The notes: a model not told the origin generated them from the letters alone. Positions 8,554 to 19,111 are shown, numbered from the stretch's first letter. The stretch is DNA of 64,000 bases from Planotetraspora kaengkrachanensis (GCF_016862895.1 NZ_BONV01000035.1:95294-159293), one strand, 5' to 3'. Made by a program: numbers and translations.

Positions 8554-9498
8554 ATGACCCAGCTTCATGACGCGACGCCCGCCCACGTCGACGACTCCTT
8601 CCGGCACATCGAAGTCACCCAGGTCGGCGGCGTGATCGGCGCTGTCGTCGCGGGCATCCGGGTCGGCGGCGACGCCGCCCCGGCCGCGGTCGCCGAGCTT
8701 CGCGCCGCCCTGCTGCGCCACCGTGTGGTCTTCCTGCGCGACCAGCGGCACGCCACCGACGCCGACCAGCTCGCGTTCACCAGGCTGCTCGGAACCGTCA
8801 CCAAGCCGCACCCGACGGTGACCGGAGACGGGGAGGCCGTGCTCCCGATCGACTCCGAGCAGGGCAAGGCCAACAGCTGGCACACGGACGTGACCTTCGT
8901 CGACCGGATCCCCGCGATCAGTGTGCTGCGCGCCGTCACGCTCCCGCACTACGGCGGGACCACGGTGTGGGCCAACACGGTCGAGGCGTACCGGCGGCTG
9001 CACCCCGGTCTGCAGGCGCTGGTGGGACAGTTGCGCGCGGTGCACTCCAACCTGTACGACTACGCGGCGCAGCGCCCGCAGATCGGCGGGATCGACGTCA
9101 AGGAGCAGGAGTATCGCGAGGCGTTCCGGAGCAGTGAGTTCGAGACCGAGCACCCCGTCGTCCGTATCCACCCGGAGACCGGCGAGCCGTCCCTGCTCCT
9201 CGGCCACTTCGTCAGGTCATTCGAGGGTCTGAGCAGCGCCGATTTCCAGGATCTGTTCGCCCTGCTGCAGCGGCACATCACGCGGCTGGAGAACACGGTC
9301 AGGTGGACCTGGCGGGCCGGTGACATCGCCATCTGGGACAACCGGGCCACGCAGCACTACGCCGTCGCGGACTACGACGACCTGCCCCGCCTGCTGCACC
9401 GGATCACGCTCGCCGGCGACATCCCGATCGGCATCAACGGCGACACCAGCGTGGTCCGCAAGGGAGACGCCGGCGCCTACTCGCCCATCGCCGCCTGA
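8554..9498 (+). CDS. TauD/TfdA-family Fe(II)/2-oxoglutarate dioxygenase
   Basis: A 314-residue member of the clavaminate-synthase/TauD fold. The iron triad is His110 and Asp112 in WHTDVTF and His268 in [12 protein letters not shown]; Arg283 (LLHRITL) would bind 2-oxoglutarate. Substrates of this family include taurine, other alkyl sulfonates and sulfates, aryloxyacetates and amino acids, so the reaction cannot be fixed. It begins 90 bases after gntR behind its own inverted repeat and so is a likely regulatory target. Its place beside trp genes raises tryptophan or indole chemistry as a possibility, but sulfur scavenging is equally compatible with the family. The start with the closest purine tract was chosen. 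Confidence 0.9.
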   Translation: MTQLHDATPAHVDDSFRHIEVTQVGGVIGAVVAGIRVGGDAAPAAVAELRAALLRHRVVFLRDQRHATDADQLAFTRLLGTVTKPHPTVTGDGEAVLPIDSEQGKANSWHTDVTFVDRIPAISVLRAVTLPHYGGTTVWANTVEAYRRLHPGLQALVGQLRAVHSNLYDYAAQRPQIGGIDVKEQEYREAFRSSEFETEHPVVRIHPETGEPSLLLGHFVRSFEGLSSADFQDLFALLQRHITRLENTVRWTWRAGDIAIWDNRATQHYAVADYDDLPRLLHRITLAGDIPIGINGDTSVVRKGDAGAYSPIAA

Positions 9499-9526
9499 GC
9501 GTGCGCGGCGGGCCGGTCGCGCGCCG

Positions 9527-9790
9527 TCAGGCATGCCGCCCGCCGGGAATGGCCGTGAGCAGTTCCCGTGTGTAGGGGTGGTTCGGGCGGTCGAAGAGCT
9601 CGCCGGGCGTGCCGATCTCGACGATCCGGCCGGCCCGCATGACGGCCACCCGGTGGGCGATCTGCCGCACCACGGCGAGGTTGTGGGAGATGAACAGGTA
9701 CGCGACGCCGGTGGCCGCCTGCAGTTCGGCGAGCAAATCACTCATGACCACGAGGACCGGGTTCGTTCCTACCGGTTGCTCGCGGACGAA
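9527..9790 (-). pseudogene. Remnant of an oligopeptide ABC transporter ATPase
   Basis: The minus strand keeps the C-terminal part of a DppF/OppF-type ATPase: [20 protein letters not shown] (switch histidine), [18 protein letters not shown] and the NHPYTRELL tail. Upstream, TNPVLVV runs directly into MSDLLAELQ; the Walker B segment and D-loop that belong between them ([10 protein letters not shown] in relatives) are deleted, as are the Walker A and signature regions. It cannot hydrolyse ATP. It is unrelated in position to the intact importer at 23-29 kb and marks a deletion scar. Confidence 0.8.
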
Positions 9791-9837
9791 TGGCGCCGGC
9801 GGTGAGGCGGCCGGATGACCTCGCCGCCGCCCAGCCA

Positions 9838-9854
9838 CCGGACCATCGGTCCGG
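9838..9854. promoter_or_regulatory. Inverted repeat upstream of the MDR reductase
   Basis: CCGGACC-ATC-GGTCCGG is a perfect seven-base inverted repeat ending 29 bp before the start at 9884. CCGGATGAC is also repeated at 9811 and 9851. Operator or hairpin in the leader. Confidence 0.4.
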
Positions 9855-9883
9855 ATGACGCCGGTCCCCTGAGGAGCCCTTCG

Positions 9884-10750
9884 ATGGACATGCGTGCGCT
9901 CGTCGTCGACCCCGATGCGCCCGGTTCCCAGCGTTTGGGAACGGCTGCCGAACCCCGGCCCGCGCCCGGCCAACTGGTGCTTGATGTCCGGCACATCTCG
10001 CTCAACCGCGGCGAGATACTGTTCGCCGGTCAGCGCCCCGCTGGCACCGTGCACGGCTACGACGCGGCAGGTGTCGTCGTACGTGCCGCGGCGGACGGCA
10101 CCGGGCCGGCGGCGGGCGCCAGAGTCGCGGCGTTCGGCGCCGGAGCATGGGCACAGCGGATGACGGTGGACGTCACCGCGGCGGCCGAAGTGCCCGCCGA
10201 GGTAGACCTGGCCGACGCTGCCGCCTTGCCGATGGCCGGCATCACGGCGCTGCGCACACTGCGTTCCCGCCCCATCCTCGGCCGGCGGGTACTGATCACT
10301 GGAGCGGCCGGCGGCGTCGGCCGGTACGCGGTCCAGTTGGCGGCATTGGCAGGCGCCCACGAGGTGGTGATCGGCCTGGAGGGCGTCGACCGGCCGGTCG
10401 ACCTCATCCTCGACACCGTGGGCGGAGCACAACTGGCCGCCGCCTGGGCGCTTCTCGCACCGGGTGGCGACGTGCAGAGCATCGGCTGGGCGTCCGGCGA
10501 GCCGGCGGTCTTCGTGCCGAACTCGCTCTTCTCCGTCGGACCGGTCAAGACGATCAGTTCGTTCGGCGACGTCCACGAGGTCGGCCCCGACCTGGCCACC
10601 TTGCTCGGATTCGTGGCGGCTGGGCGGCTCTCTCCGGAAGTCGGCTGGCGCGGCCCCTGGGAACGCGTAACCGAGGCCGCCGAAGCGTTGCTGGAGCGGC
10701 GTATCGCGGGCAAGGCGGTGCTGGACGTAGAACCTCCGACCTCGGGCTGA
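9884..10750 (+). CDS. Zinc-independent MDR-family (quinone oxidoreductase-like) protein
   Basis: A 288-residue medium-chain reductase. A GroES-like N-terminal half ([18 protein letters not shown]) is followed by a Rossmann NAD(P)H domain ([20 protein letters not shown]). Catalytic and structural zinc cysteines are absent, as in the QOR branch that reduces quinones or activated alkenes. It is shorter than typical QOR because the loop after the Rossmann glycine motif is reduced. ATG 9884 has GAGGAG seven bases upstream; ATG 9890 is an alternative. Monocistronic, with an inverted repeat in the leader that suggests regulation. Confidence 0.85.
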   Translation: MDMRALVVDPDAPGSQRLGTAAEPRPAPGQLVLDVRHISLNRGEILFAGQRPAGTVHGYDAAGVVVRAAADGTGPAAGARVAAFGAGAWAQRMTVDVTAAAEVPAEVDLADAAALPMAGITALRTLRSRPILGRRVLITGAAGGVGRYAVQLAALAGAHEVVIGLEGVDRPVDLILDTVGGAQLAAAWALLAPGGDVQSIGWASGEPAVFVPNSLFSVGPVKTISSFGDVHEVGPDLATLLGFVAAGRLSPEVGWRGPWERVTEAAEALLERRIAGKAVLDVEPPTSG

Positions 10751-10915
10751 CGATCGTGGGCAGCGGCCATTCACTCTTCCGACGGGCGTTTCGCACGTGT
10801 CGTGGGGCCCCGCTCTTGCGTGCTGGTGAGCCTGTCCAGCACCTTGTAGACCGGTTTTGGGCGAGGCGCCATCGCGGCGGCGGCGGACTCGCGCCGCGCG
10901 ATCTAGGATCGCGTC

Positions 10916-11860
10916 ATGCCCTTGACCGCGAACGACGTCGACCGGTTCGAGGCCTCCAGGCCGCGGCTGGAGGCCATCGCCTACCGCCTCCTCGGCTCCG
11001 CCGGGGAGGCCGAGGACGCCGTGCAGGAGACGTTCCTGCGCTGGCAGGCCGCCGACATCGACCGCATCGAGGTCCCCGAGGCCTGGCTGACGAAGGTCCT
11101 CACCAACCTGTGCCTCAACCAGCTCACCTCCGCGCGGGCGCGCCGAGAGACCTATGTGGGCCAATGGCTTCCCGAGCCGCTTCTCGCCGGGGACCCGATG
11201 CTCGGCCCGGCCGAGACCGCCGAGCAGCGCGAATCGGTCTCGTACGCGGTCCTCACCCTCATGGAGCGCCTCTCGCCCAACGAGCGGGCGGTGTACGTGC
11301 TGCGGGAGGCCTTCGACTACCCGCACCGGGAGATCGCCGAGATCCTCGACATCACCGAGGCCACCAGCCAGCAGATCTTCCACCGCGCCAAGAAGCACGT
11401 CGCGGACGGCAAGGCCCGCACCGAGATCGACGAGGCCTCCACCCGGCGGATCGTCGAGGAATTCCTGGCGGCCGCCACCAGCGGCCAGATCGAACCGCTC
11501 GTGCGCCTGCTCACCGAGGACGCCATCTCGATCGGTGACGGTGGCGGGAAGGTCCCGGCCCGCGCCAAGGCGGTCGCGGGCGCCGTCGCGGTCGCGAAGT
11601 TCCTGAGGGGCCTGTTCAAACCCGGCGAGGCCAAGCGCGCCCTGGCCGGCGGCACGCCCGAGGTCTACGCCTGGACCGCCAACGGCGACCCCGCCGTCGT
11701 GGCCGTCGTGGACGGCCGGGTCATCGGCGTCATGTGCCTGGAGGTCACGGCCGAGGGCATCGCCGCGTGCCATAACCAGGTCAACCCCGACAAGCTCGAA
11801 CGCGCGACCGCGCACTGGGCGGCCGCCGACCACGGGAAGCCCCTGTTCAACGCCTTCTGA
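10916..11860 (+). CDS. ECF41-group sigma factor (SigJ-like)
   Basis: A 314-residue sigma factor. Region 2 (residues about 10-75: [21 protein letters not shown]) and region 4 (about 110-165: [28 protein letters not shown]) are followed by a SnoaL-like C-terminal domain that ends near an NPDKL motif, which defines the ECF41 group. In that group the extension, rather than an anti-sigma factor, controls activity, and the usual targets are adjacent carboxymuconolactone decarboxylases, oxidoreductases or epimerases. The next gene is an FAD oxidoreductase, as expected. Confidence 0.92.
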   Translation: MPLTANDVDRFEASRPRLEAIAYRLLGSAGEAEDAVQETFLRWQAADIDRIEVPEAWLTKVLTNLCLNQLTSARARRETYVGQWLPEPLLAGDPMLGPAETAEQRESVSYAVLTLMERLSPNERAVYVLREAFDYPHREIAEILDITEATSQQIFHRAKKHVADGKARTEIDEASTRRIVEEFLAAATSGQIEPLVRLLTEDAISIGDGGGKVPARAKAVAGAVAVAKFLRGLFKPGEAKRALAGGTPEVYAWTANGDPAVVAVVDGRVIGVMCLEVTAEGIAACHNQVNPDKLERATAHWAAADHGKPLFNAF

Positions 11861-11953
11861 TCGCTATGTGAGGTGCTTCACATCGCGTTCCTGTCAGGAA
11901 ACGGCGGGCCGCCCGGTTCATGTGGCAAACCCGCGCAAGACAGGAGCAAGGGA

Positions 11954-13150
11954 ATGCAGCACCGCATCGTCGTCCTCGGAGCCGGATACACCGGAGCCAT
12001 CGCCGCCGGCCGCCTCGCCAAGCGGCTCCGCCGCGAGGACGTCGCCATCACCCTCGTCAACGCCGAGCCCGACTTCGTCGAACGCGTCCGCATGCACCAG
12101 CTGGCGACCGGCCAGGACCTCAAGCCCCGGCCATTCAGTGAGATGTTCGCGGGCACCGGCGTCGAACTGAGGCTCGCGAAAGTCACCGGCGTCGACGTCG
12201 ACCGCAAGACCGTCGCCGTCGTCGACGCGAACGGCGCCGAAGAACTCGCCTACGACACGCTCGTCTACGCCCTCGGCAGCGGCTGGAACGCCCAAGGCGT
12301 CCCCGGGACCGCCGAGCACGCCTATGAGATCGCCGGCCGCCCCGGAGCACTCCGGCTGCGCGAGCGCCTGGCCCGCCTCGACGCCGGGCAGACCGTGGTC
12401 GTCGTCGGCGGCGGCCTCACCGGCCTGGAGGCCGCGACCGAGATCGCCGAGGCCCGCCCGGACCTCGACGTCGCCCTCGCGGCCCGCGGCGGCCTCGGCG
12501 ACTGGCTCTCGCCCAAGGGCCGCGAGCACCTGCGGAAGGTCTTCGGCAGGCTCGGGATCACCGCGCATGAGCACGCCGCCGTCACCGCGGTCGAAGCCGA
12601 CCGCGTCGCCACCGCCGACGGCAAGGCCATCCCGGCCGCGGTCGCCGTGTGGACCACCGGCTTCGCGGTCCACCCGATCGCGAAGGCGACCGCCCTGGAG
12701 GTCACCGATATCGGCCAGATCGTGGTTGACGGGACCATGCGCTCGGTCTCGCACCCGGACGTGTACGCCGTCGGCGACGCGGCCATGGTGATGGGCCCCG
12801 GGGACAAGCCGCTGCGGATGTCGTGCGCCTCGGGAAGTCCGACCGCGTGGCAGGCCGCCGACGCGATCGCGGCGCGCCTGACCGGCGGGAAGCTCCCGAA
12901 CGTGCCGATCCGCTACTTCAACCAGTGCATCTCTCTGGGCCGCAAGGAGGGCTTGATCCAGTACGTCACCGCCGACGATCGCGCCGTACGGGCGGTCCTG
13001 ACCGGACGGCTCGCCGCCCTCTACAAGGAGCTGATCTGCAAGGGCGCCGCCTGGAGCGTCGCCAACCCGACGCTCGGGCTGCCGACCCGACGCCACCGCG
13101 TCACGCGGGAGCAGGCCGCGGCGGGCTCGGCCGTCGAGGCGACGGCGTAG
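11954..13150 (+). CDS. FAD-dependent pyridine nucleotide oxidoreductase (NDH-2-like)
   Basis: A 398-residue two-dinucleotide-binding flavoprotein. The FAD motif is VVLGAGYTGAIAAGRLA at the start, the NAD(P) motif VVVVGGGLTGLEAA is near residue 155, and the second FAD motif VYAVGDAA is near 272. It resembles type II NADH dehydrogenases and the oxidoreductases that accompany ECF41 sigma factors. No C-terminal amphipathic membrane anchor is obvious. The start is ATG 11954 behind CAGGAG. A TGTCAGGA motif at about 11891 could be part of an ECF41-type promoter. Substrate unknown; a redox-stress role is an inference from context. Confidence 0.88.
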   Translation: MQHRIVVLGAGYTGAIAAGRLAKRLRREDVAITLVNAEPDFVERVRMHQLATGQDLKPRPFSEMFAGTGVELRLAKVTGVDVDRKTVAVVDANGAEELAYDTLVYALGSGWNAQGVPGTAEHAYEIAGRPGALRLRERLARLDAGQTVVVVGGGLTGLEAATEIAEARPDLDVALAARGGLGDWLSPKGREHLRKVFGRLGITAHEHAAVTAVEADRVATADGKAIPAAVAVWTTGFAVHPIAKATALEVTDIGQIVVDGTMRSVSHPDVYAVGDAAMVMGPGDKPLRMSCASGSPTAWQAADAIAARLTGGKLPNVPIRYFNQCISLGRKEGLIQYVTADDRAVRAVLTGRLAALYKELICKGAAWSVANPTLGLPTRRHRVTREQAAAGSAVEATA

Positions 13151-13243
13151 AGCACGAAGCGAAGCGAGTGCCCTCGAGGCTGCCACGTCCCAGGCCGGCC
13201 CTCCTCGTGAACACCCCCTGAAGATCCGAACTCCGTACAGGCC

Positions 13244-13888
13244 CTAGTTGGCGAGGCCGCTTTCGTAGGCGTAGATGACGGCATGGATGCGGTCGCGGAG
13301 TTGGAGCTTGGCGAGGATGCGGCTGACGTGGGTCTTGACCGTGCCTTCACCGATGACGAGATGGTCGGCGATCTCCAGGTTGGACATGCCCTGGGCGATG
13401 AGTGAAAGAACGTCGCGTTCGCGGGACGTCAGGAGGGCCAGGCCTGAGCCGTCCGCCGGGCGCGGTGCCGTGTCGACGAAGTGCTTCACCAGGCGGCTGG
13501 TGACCGTGGGCGCGGCGACGTTCTGACCCGCGGCGACCGTGCGGATCGCGGCGACCAGGTCGGCCGCGAGGGTGTCTTTCAGCAGGAACCCCGCGGCACC
13601 CGCGTGCAGGCCCGCGTAGACGTATTCGTCCAGGTCGAAGGTGGTCAGGATGATCACATGCGGGCCGGACTCCGCGGAGCGCAGGCGGCGGGTCGCCTCG
13701 ATGCCGTCGATCCCGGGCATCCGGACGTCCATGAGGACGACGTCAGGCGCCTCTTCGGCGGCGACCGACAGCACCGCGAGGCCGTCGGCGGCCTCACCGG
13801 CCACCCGGATGTCGTCGGTCTCGTCGAGGATCATGCGGAAGCCGGTGCGGACCAGGGCCTGGTCGTCGGCGATCACGACCCGGATCAT
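13244..13888 (-). CDS. NarL/LuxR-family response regulator
   Basis: A 214-residue regulator: receiver domain (acidic pocket ADD at 8-9, phosphorylated Asp54 in VLMDVRMPG, Lys in LLKDT) and a LuxR-type helix-turn-helix (LTSRERDVLSLIAQGMSNLEIADHL). Its ATG overlaps the kinase stop by four bases. It is the partner of the kinase upstream and probably controls the divergent export operon at 15304-18849, where paired inverted repeats occupy the promoter gap. Confidence 0.95.
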   Translation of the reverse strand: MIRVVIADDQALVRTGFRMILDETDDIRVAGEAADGLAVLSVAAEEAPDVVLMDVRMPGIDGIEATRRLRSAESGPHVIILTTFDLDEYVYAGLHAGAAGFLLKDTLAADLVAAIRTVAAGQNVAAPTVTSRLVKHFVDTAPRPADGSGLALLTSRERDVLSLIAQGMSNLEIADHLVIGEGTVKTHVSRILAKLQLRDRIHAVIYAYESGLAN

Positions 13889-15192
13889 GCGGCCGCCACC
13901 GGCAGGACCGTGGTGACCTCGAAGCCGCCGTGGTCGGCCGGTCCCGCCCGGAACGTCCCGCCCAGTGCGGCCACCCGTTCCGCGATGCCGCGCAGCCCGT
14001 TGCCGAAGACCGGTGTCCCCCCACCCGCGCCGGTATCGGCGACCCGGATGTGCAGGGTGTCGGGATTGAAGGACAGGTCCACGCTGCAGCGGCTGCCCGG
14101 CGGGGCGTGCTTCAAGGCGTTCGTGAGCGCCTCCTGGACGATCCGGTAGGCGGACAACTCGATGCCCGCGGGCAGCGTGGCGGGCTCGCCGATGATCGCG
14201 AACGTGACCGGGGTTCCGCTGGACCGGACGCGCTCGATCAGGTCGGGGAGCGCGGCCAGGCTGGGCTGGGGAGCGAGCGACGGGTCGGCGCGTACCAGGC
14301 CGAGCAGGCGGCGCATCTCGGCCAGCGAGGCCCGTCCCGTAGTGATCACATTGGCCAGCGCGACCTCGCTGCGTTCCGGATGCCGGTGCAGAGCCGCCTG
14401 CGCCCCTTGGGCCTGGACGACCATCACGGAAAGGCCGTGCGCGACGACGTCATGGAGTTCGCGTGTGATCCGTCCGCGTTCGGTCGCGACGGCCAGGGCC
14501 GTCCGCTGCTCCTGTTCGCGTTCCAGGTCGGCCGCCCGTGCCTGCAGGACGGCCAGGTGGAAACGGCGGGTCCGGGCGTTGTCACCCGCGGCCCAGGCGA
14601 TGCCCAGCAGCAGCGCTGGAACTACCGCATACGACAGCGCCTGCCACAGCACGTCCGCCAGCGGGTCCGCCAGAGCGAGTTTGTCGACAGGGCTCTTCGC
14701 CGGGTTGGTCTTCGCCAGGATGGTGAGTATTGGGGTGTCAATGAGAGGGCCGACCAGGCCGATGCCGACCAGCCCGGCTTCGAGGGTGACGAGCACCGCC
14801 AGCGACAGCCTGCGAGTGCCGGCGGCACTCGCCAGCGCGTACAGAACGACCAGAACGACCAGGTCGAGGGGCAGCAGATCGCTGCCAAGCATCGCTTTGG
14901 GACTCGGCGAGACCAGCATCATCGCCGGCCAGCCGAGAAGGTGCGAGGCCGCGCACGCTGTGGCTAGCAGCATCGCCGCCAGCGGCCACCGGTGCCGGGC
15001 GAAGACCGCCGCGACCGCGAGCAGGGCCGCCAGCCACCAGCAGAGAATCTGCAGTCGCCAGTCGTCCACCGACCCGTAGACGCTGATCATCTTGCGCTGG
15101 GCCGGCGTGTTGAAGAAGGGGTCGGCGCCCAGCAGCGCACTGGTCACGGCCAGCACGATGACCATGGCGCAGTCGCCCAGGAACGTGCGCAT
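13885..15192 (-). CDS. DesK/NarX-type sensor histidine kinase
   Basis: A 435-residue kinase. Four to six hydrophobic segments fill the first 210 residues, and no large extracellular domain is present. A HisKA_3 dimerisation helix follows with the phosphorylated His in ITRELHDVVAHGLSVMV, and an HATPase domain ends in GNGLRGIAERV. The start is placed at ATG 15192; the frame continues open upstream but crosses the divergent gene. The small membrane sensor, the NarL partner and the adjacent MacB-like exporter resemble actinobacterial modules that answer membrane stress or antimicrobial peptides. Confidence 0.92.
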   Translation of the reverse strand: MRTFLGDCAMVIVLAVTSALLGADPFFNTPAQRKMISVYGSVDDWRLQILCWWLAALLAVAAVFARHRWPLAAMLLATACAASHLLGWPAMMLVSPSPKAMLGSDLLPLDLVVLVVLYALASAAGTRRLSLAVLVTLEAGLVGIGLVGPLIDTPILTILAKTNPAKSPVDKLALADPLADVLWQALSYAVVPALLLGIAWAAGDNARTRRFHLAVLQARAADLEREQEQRTALAVATERGRITRELHDVVAHGLSVMVVQAQGAQAALHRHPERSEVALANVITTGRASLAEMRRLLGLVRADPSLAPQPSLAALPDLIERVRSSGTPVTFAIIGEPATLPAGIELSAYRIVQEALTNALKHAPPGSRCSVDLSFNPDTLHIRVADTGAGGGTPVFGNGLRGIAERVAALGGTFRAGPADHGGFEVTTVLPVAAA

Positions 15193-15203
15193 GGCGGCAG
15201 GGT

Positions 15204-15228
15204 ATCCGCGCCGTAATGAAAAGCGGAT
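15204..15228. promoter_or_regulatory. Inverted repeat in the divergent promoter
   Basis: ATCCGC (15204-15209) and GCGGAT (15223-15228) lie 13 bases apart between the kinase and the lipoprotein gene. A second small repeat GTCC-GCC-GGAC lies at 15251-15261, and TATACA (15240-15245) could serve as a -10. Candidate response-regulator sites. Confidence 0.35.
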
Positions 15229-15303
15229 CTGTCGTGAGATATACATCCGGGTCCGCCGGACGGCAGACGCGGCGGCCCGGGCGGCGCGTCCAGCCTTGGG
15301 AGC

Positions 15304-15858
15304 ATGAAACGCATCCTTGCCTGTACGGCCCTGGCCCTGGTGTGCATCACCGGGTGCTCGGCCGCCGGCGGCGCCGACAGTCCGTCCCCCTCGCCCAGTC
15401 AGAACAACGTCCAGCGCTTGATGACGATCGGAAGGCAAATGGCCCAGTGCGCCCGGACCCACGGCCACCCGAACTTCCCCGACCCGGTCGTGAACGCCGA
15501 AGGCGACGACATCGTCTTCAACCTTCCCGGTGGAAACGGCGATGTGAAGACCGTGTTCCGCTCGCTGGAGGGCTTCCCCGAGTGCAAGTCGCTCCTCAAC
15601 CAGATGTCGGACGCATCCCCACCCAGGAAGAGCAGGCCGCCCCGAGTGGGGGACCCGGGTCCGAAGGACGTGCCCGCCCTGCGGAACTTGGCGAAATGCC
15701 TTCGCCAGCACGGACTTCCGGAGTGGCCCGATCCCAAGGCCGACGGGAGCTTCCCGCTGTCCGGGACGCCGCTGCAGGCCGAGGGCAAATCGAACCGCAT
15801 CAGGACCGCCATGGTCGCGTGCGAGCAGTTCTGGTCCGGCAGGATCCTCAGCTCATGA
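15304..15858 (+). CDS. Secreted lipoprotein of the export operon
   Basis: A 184-residue protein with a signal peptide (MKRILACTALALVCITGC) whose ITGC lipobox predicts lipidation. The mature part carries the same motif twice, C-x-R-x-HG-x-P-x-x-PDP (residues about 49-60 and 124-136), so it is an internal duplication, possibly with one disulfide per half. Similar lipoproteins precede adaptor and ABC genes in other actinomycetes. It probably works with the exporter at the outer face of the membrane. Its stop overlaps the adaptor start (ATGA). Confidence 0.85.
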   Translation: MKRILACTALALVCITGCSAAGGADSPSPSPSQNNVQRLMTIGRQMAQCARTHGHPNFPDPVVNAEGDDIVFNLPGGNGDVKTVFRSLEGFPECKSLLNQMSDASPPRKSRPPRVGDPGPKDVPALRNLAKCLRQHGLPEWPDPKADGSFPLSGTPLQAEGKSNRIRTAMVACEQFWSGRILSS

Positions 15859-16942
15859 GGACCACGCGCGTGCTCGTTGTCGTCGCCGCGGTCGCGGCGG
15901 CCGGGACCGGTGCCTGGGCGATCACCCGTCAGGATCCTGCCGCTCCCAAGGTGAGCGGATCGCCAGTGGCCGTCACGTCGGTGACGGTCGGCCGGGGTGA
16001 CATCGTCGCCCGGATGCCGCTCGGGGGGACCCTCGGCTACGACGGGTCGTTCACGATCGTCAGCCAACTCCCGCCCGGAGTGATCACCTCGGTTCCCGCA
16101 CCGGGTGCGGTGATCAAGCGCGGCGGCCGCCTGTTCGCCGTCGGGGCGGCGTCCACGGTCCTGCTGTATGGCCGGACGCCCGCCTACCGGGCTTTCGCAC
16201 TGGGCATGACCGACGGCGCCGACGTCAAGCAACTCGAACGCAACCTGGCCGCGCTGGGCATGGAACCGGGGACCGTGGACCGGCATTTCTCCGCCTCCAC
16301 CGCGGCGGCCGTGCGGCGCTGGCAGAAGGCGCGCGGCCTGTCCTACGCGTCCCGGACGGGACGACTGGAGCCCGGCGACGTGATATTCCTGCCGGGGGCT
16401 GTGCGGGTCACGCAGATCCACAGCCCCGCGGGCGCTCTGGCCGGGCCGGGCGCTCAGGTGCTCGTGGTGAGCTCCACGACGAAGGTCGTCCGGGTCTCCC
16501 TGACGACCGATCGGCGGTCGCAGGTGCATGTGGGAGACCGGGTCAGCGTCTCCCTTTACGGATCTTCACACACCTATGACGGGCGGATCCGTTCCATCGG
16601 GAAAGTGGCGACCGCGCCGCCCCAGCAGCAGCAGGGGCCGCCGGGTAGTGAGGGCCCGGCCACCATCCCGCTGACGATCAGCCTGGTCAAGCCGGGCAGA
16701 GAACTCGCCCAACTCGACCAGGCTCCGGTCAACGTCGACGTGATCAGCCAGCGGCGACAGGACGTGCTGACCGTCCCGGTCACCGCCCTGCTGGCCGGTT
16801 CCAACGGCGGTTACCAGGTCGCGGTGCTGGACGGCACCGCCCGCAGGCTCGTCCAGGTCGTGCCCGGGCTCTACGACGACCAGTCGGGAACCGTCGAGGT
16901 GACCGGCATCGAGGAGGGCGCCAAGGTGGAGGTGCCCGTCTC

Positions 16943-16946
<4 letters not shown>
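15855..16946 (+). CDS. HlyD/MacA-like adaptor with peptidoglycan-binding domain
   Basis: A 363-residue membrane-anchored protein: one N-terminal hydrophobic segment ([17 protein letters not shown]), then a biotinyl-lipoyl-like region, a PG_binding_1 domain at about residues 120-165 ([14 protein letters not shown]...[18 protein letters not shown]), and beta-barrel segments ending [16 protein letters not shown]. This is the Gram-positive counterpart of MacA and links an ABC exporter to the wall. It overlaps both neighbours by four bases within a lipoprotein-adaptor-ATPase-permease operon. Confidence 0.9.
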
Positions 16947-17664
<718 letters not shown>

Positions 17665-17668
<4 letters not shown>

Positions 17669-18849
17669 CCACGCCCGTCTCCCGGCTGCGCGCCGGTGAC
17701 CTGGTGCCGCTGGCCACGGTCGGGCTGCGCAGCCGCAGGACGCGGACCGCGCTGTCGACGCTCGGCATCGCCATCGGCATCGCCGCGATCGTGGCAGTAC
17801 TGGGCATCACCCGCTCCAGCCAATCCGAACTACTCGACCGGATCGACCGTCTCGGCACCAACCTACTGACCGTGGCCGAACTCGGCGGCAACGAGGAACC
17901 ACTACCACCGACCGCGCGCACGAGCATCGCCCGCACCGACGGCGTCGAACACGTCACCGCCACCGCCCAACTCCACGACACCGGCGTCTACCGCAACGAT
18001 CGCATCCCCGCCGGGCAGTCGGGCGGGATGGAGGTCCGGGTCACCGAAACGACGCTGCTGTCCACCCTGGACGGCCACCTCGCAGCTGGGAGGTTCCTCA
18101 CCCCGGCCACCAGCGGCTACCCGGTCGTGGTGCTCGGCCACGGGGCCGCCGAGACGCTGGGCATCGCCCACCTGGATCCGGCCACCCGCGTCTGGCTCGG
18201 CGGCCGATGGTTCACCGTCGCGGGCATCCTGCAGCCCGTCGAGCTCGCCCCCGAGATCGACCGGTCCGCGCTCATCGGCACCGGCATCGCCGCCTCACTC
18301 GGCTACACCGGCCACCCCACCCTCCTCTACCTACGCGCGGCCACCGAACACGTCACGAAAACCGCAGGCCTGCTGGCCCGTGCCGTCAACCCCCAGTTCC
18401 CCCAGGAAGTCGCGGTCACCCGCCCGTCCGACGCGCTCGAATCGCGCTTGCTCGTCGCCGACTCCACCACGTCCCTCCTCCTCGGCCTGGGCACGGTCGC
18501 CTTGCTCGTCGGCGGCATCGGCATCGCGAACGTCATGGTCATCTCCGTGCTGGAACGCCGTACCGAGATCGGCCTGCGCCGCGCCCTCGGCGCCACCCGC
18601 CCGCACATCGCCACCCAGTTCCTGCTCGAATCGCTGCTCCTGGCCACGCTCGGCGGCCTCACCGGGACGATCCTCGGCTCGGCCGCGACCTACATCACCG
18701 CGATCAACCACCACTGGCACCCGCTCATCCCGCCCACGGGCATCGCCGCCGGCCTCGGAGCAGCCGTACTGATCGGCGCGCTCGCGGGCCTCTACCCGGC
18801 CACGCGAGCCGCCCGCCTCGCCCCGACCGACGCACTGCGCTCCGCCTGA
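17665..18849 (+). CDS. MacB/FtsX-type ABC permease
   Basis: A 394-residue permease with the FtsX plan: one membrane helix near residues 25-45 ([17 protein letters not shown]), an extracytoplasmic MacB_PCD domain of about 220 residues, then three helices ([75 protein letters not shown]). Such transporters push substrates outside the membrane by mechanotransmission instead of carrying them through a channel. Last gene of the export operon under the two-component system at 13-15 kb. Confidence 0.93.
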
Positions 18850-18950
18850 GCCATCGGCGATGTCCCGGACTCGGCCTGCCGGGCGATGACGCCTGCCACT
18901 CGCCCGGTTTTGCCTGATTTGCAGATATATGACGCTCTGTGTACCTTTGT

Positions 18951-18963
18951 GTATACGGTATAC
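18951..18963. promoter_or_regulatory. GTATAC-G-GTATAC operator-like element
   Basis: Two copies of the palindrome GTATAC are separated by one base, preceded by GTGTAC at 18939. GT-N2-AC cores are typical of GntR-type sites. It lies 149 bp before the muramidase start. The rest of 18850-19111 shows no gene. Confidence 0.35.
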
Positions 18964-19111
18964 GCCGCTACGGGCTTTCGTTGTCCCAGCCGGCGCCGTT
19001 CGTCGCCCGGGCCGCGCGTCTTTTGCCGGCCGGCCCGCAGAGCACTTCCTGCCCGAATCCGTCGACCAGCCCAGCCTGGTAGGCGCCATGAAAGCAAGGA
19101 GTCAATCTTTC

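Noticed and set aside
9527..9790. Functional peptide-transporter ATPase
   Set aside because: Walker A, signature and Walker B segments are all missing.
9527..11833. A very long open frame on the minus strand antisense to the MDR reductase and the sigma factor
   Set aside because: It has the Arg/Gly/Ala-rich composition of a GC-rich antisense shadow and crosses two well-supported genes. Only its last 88 codons (the ABC remnant) have protein homology features.
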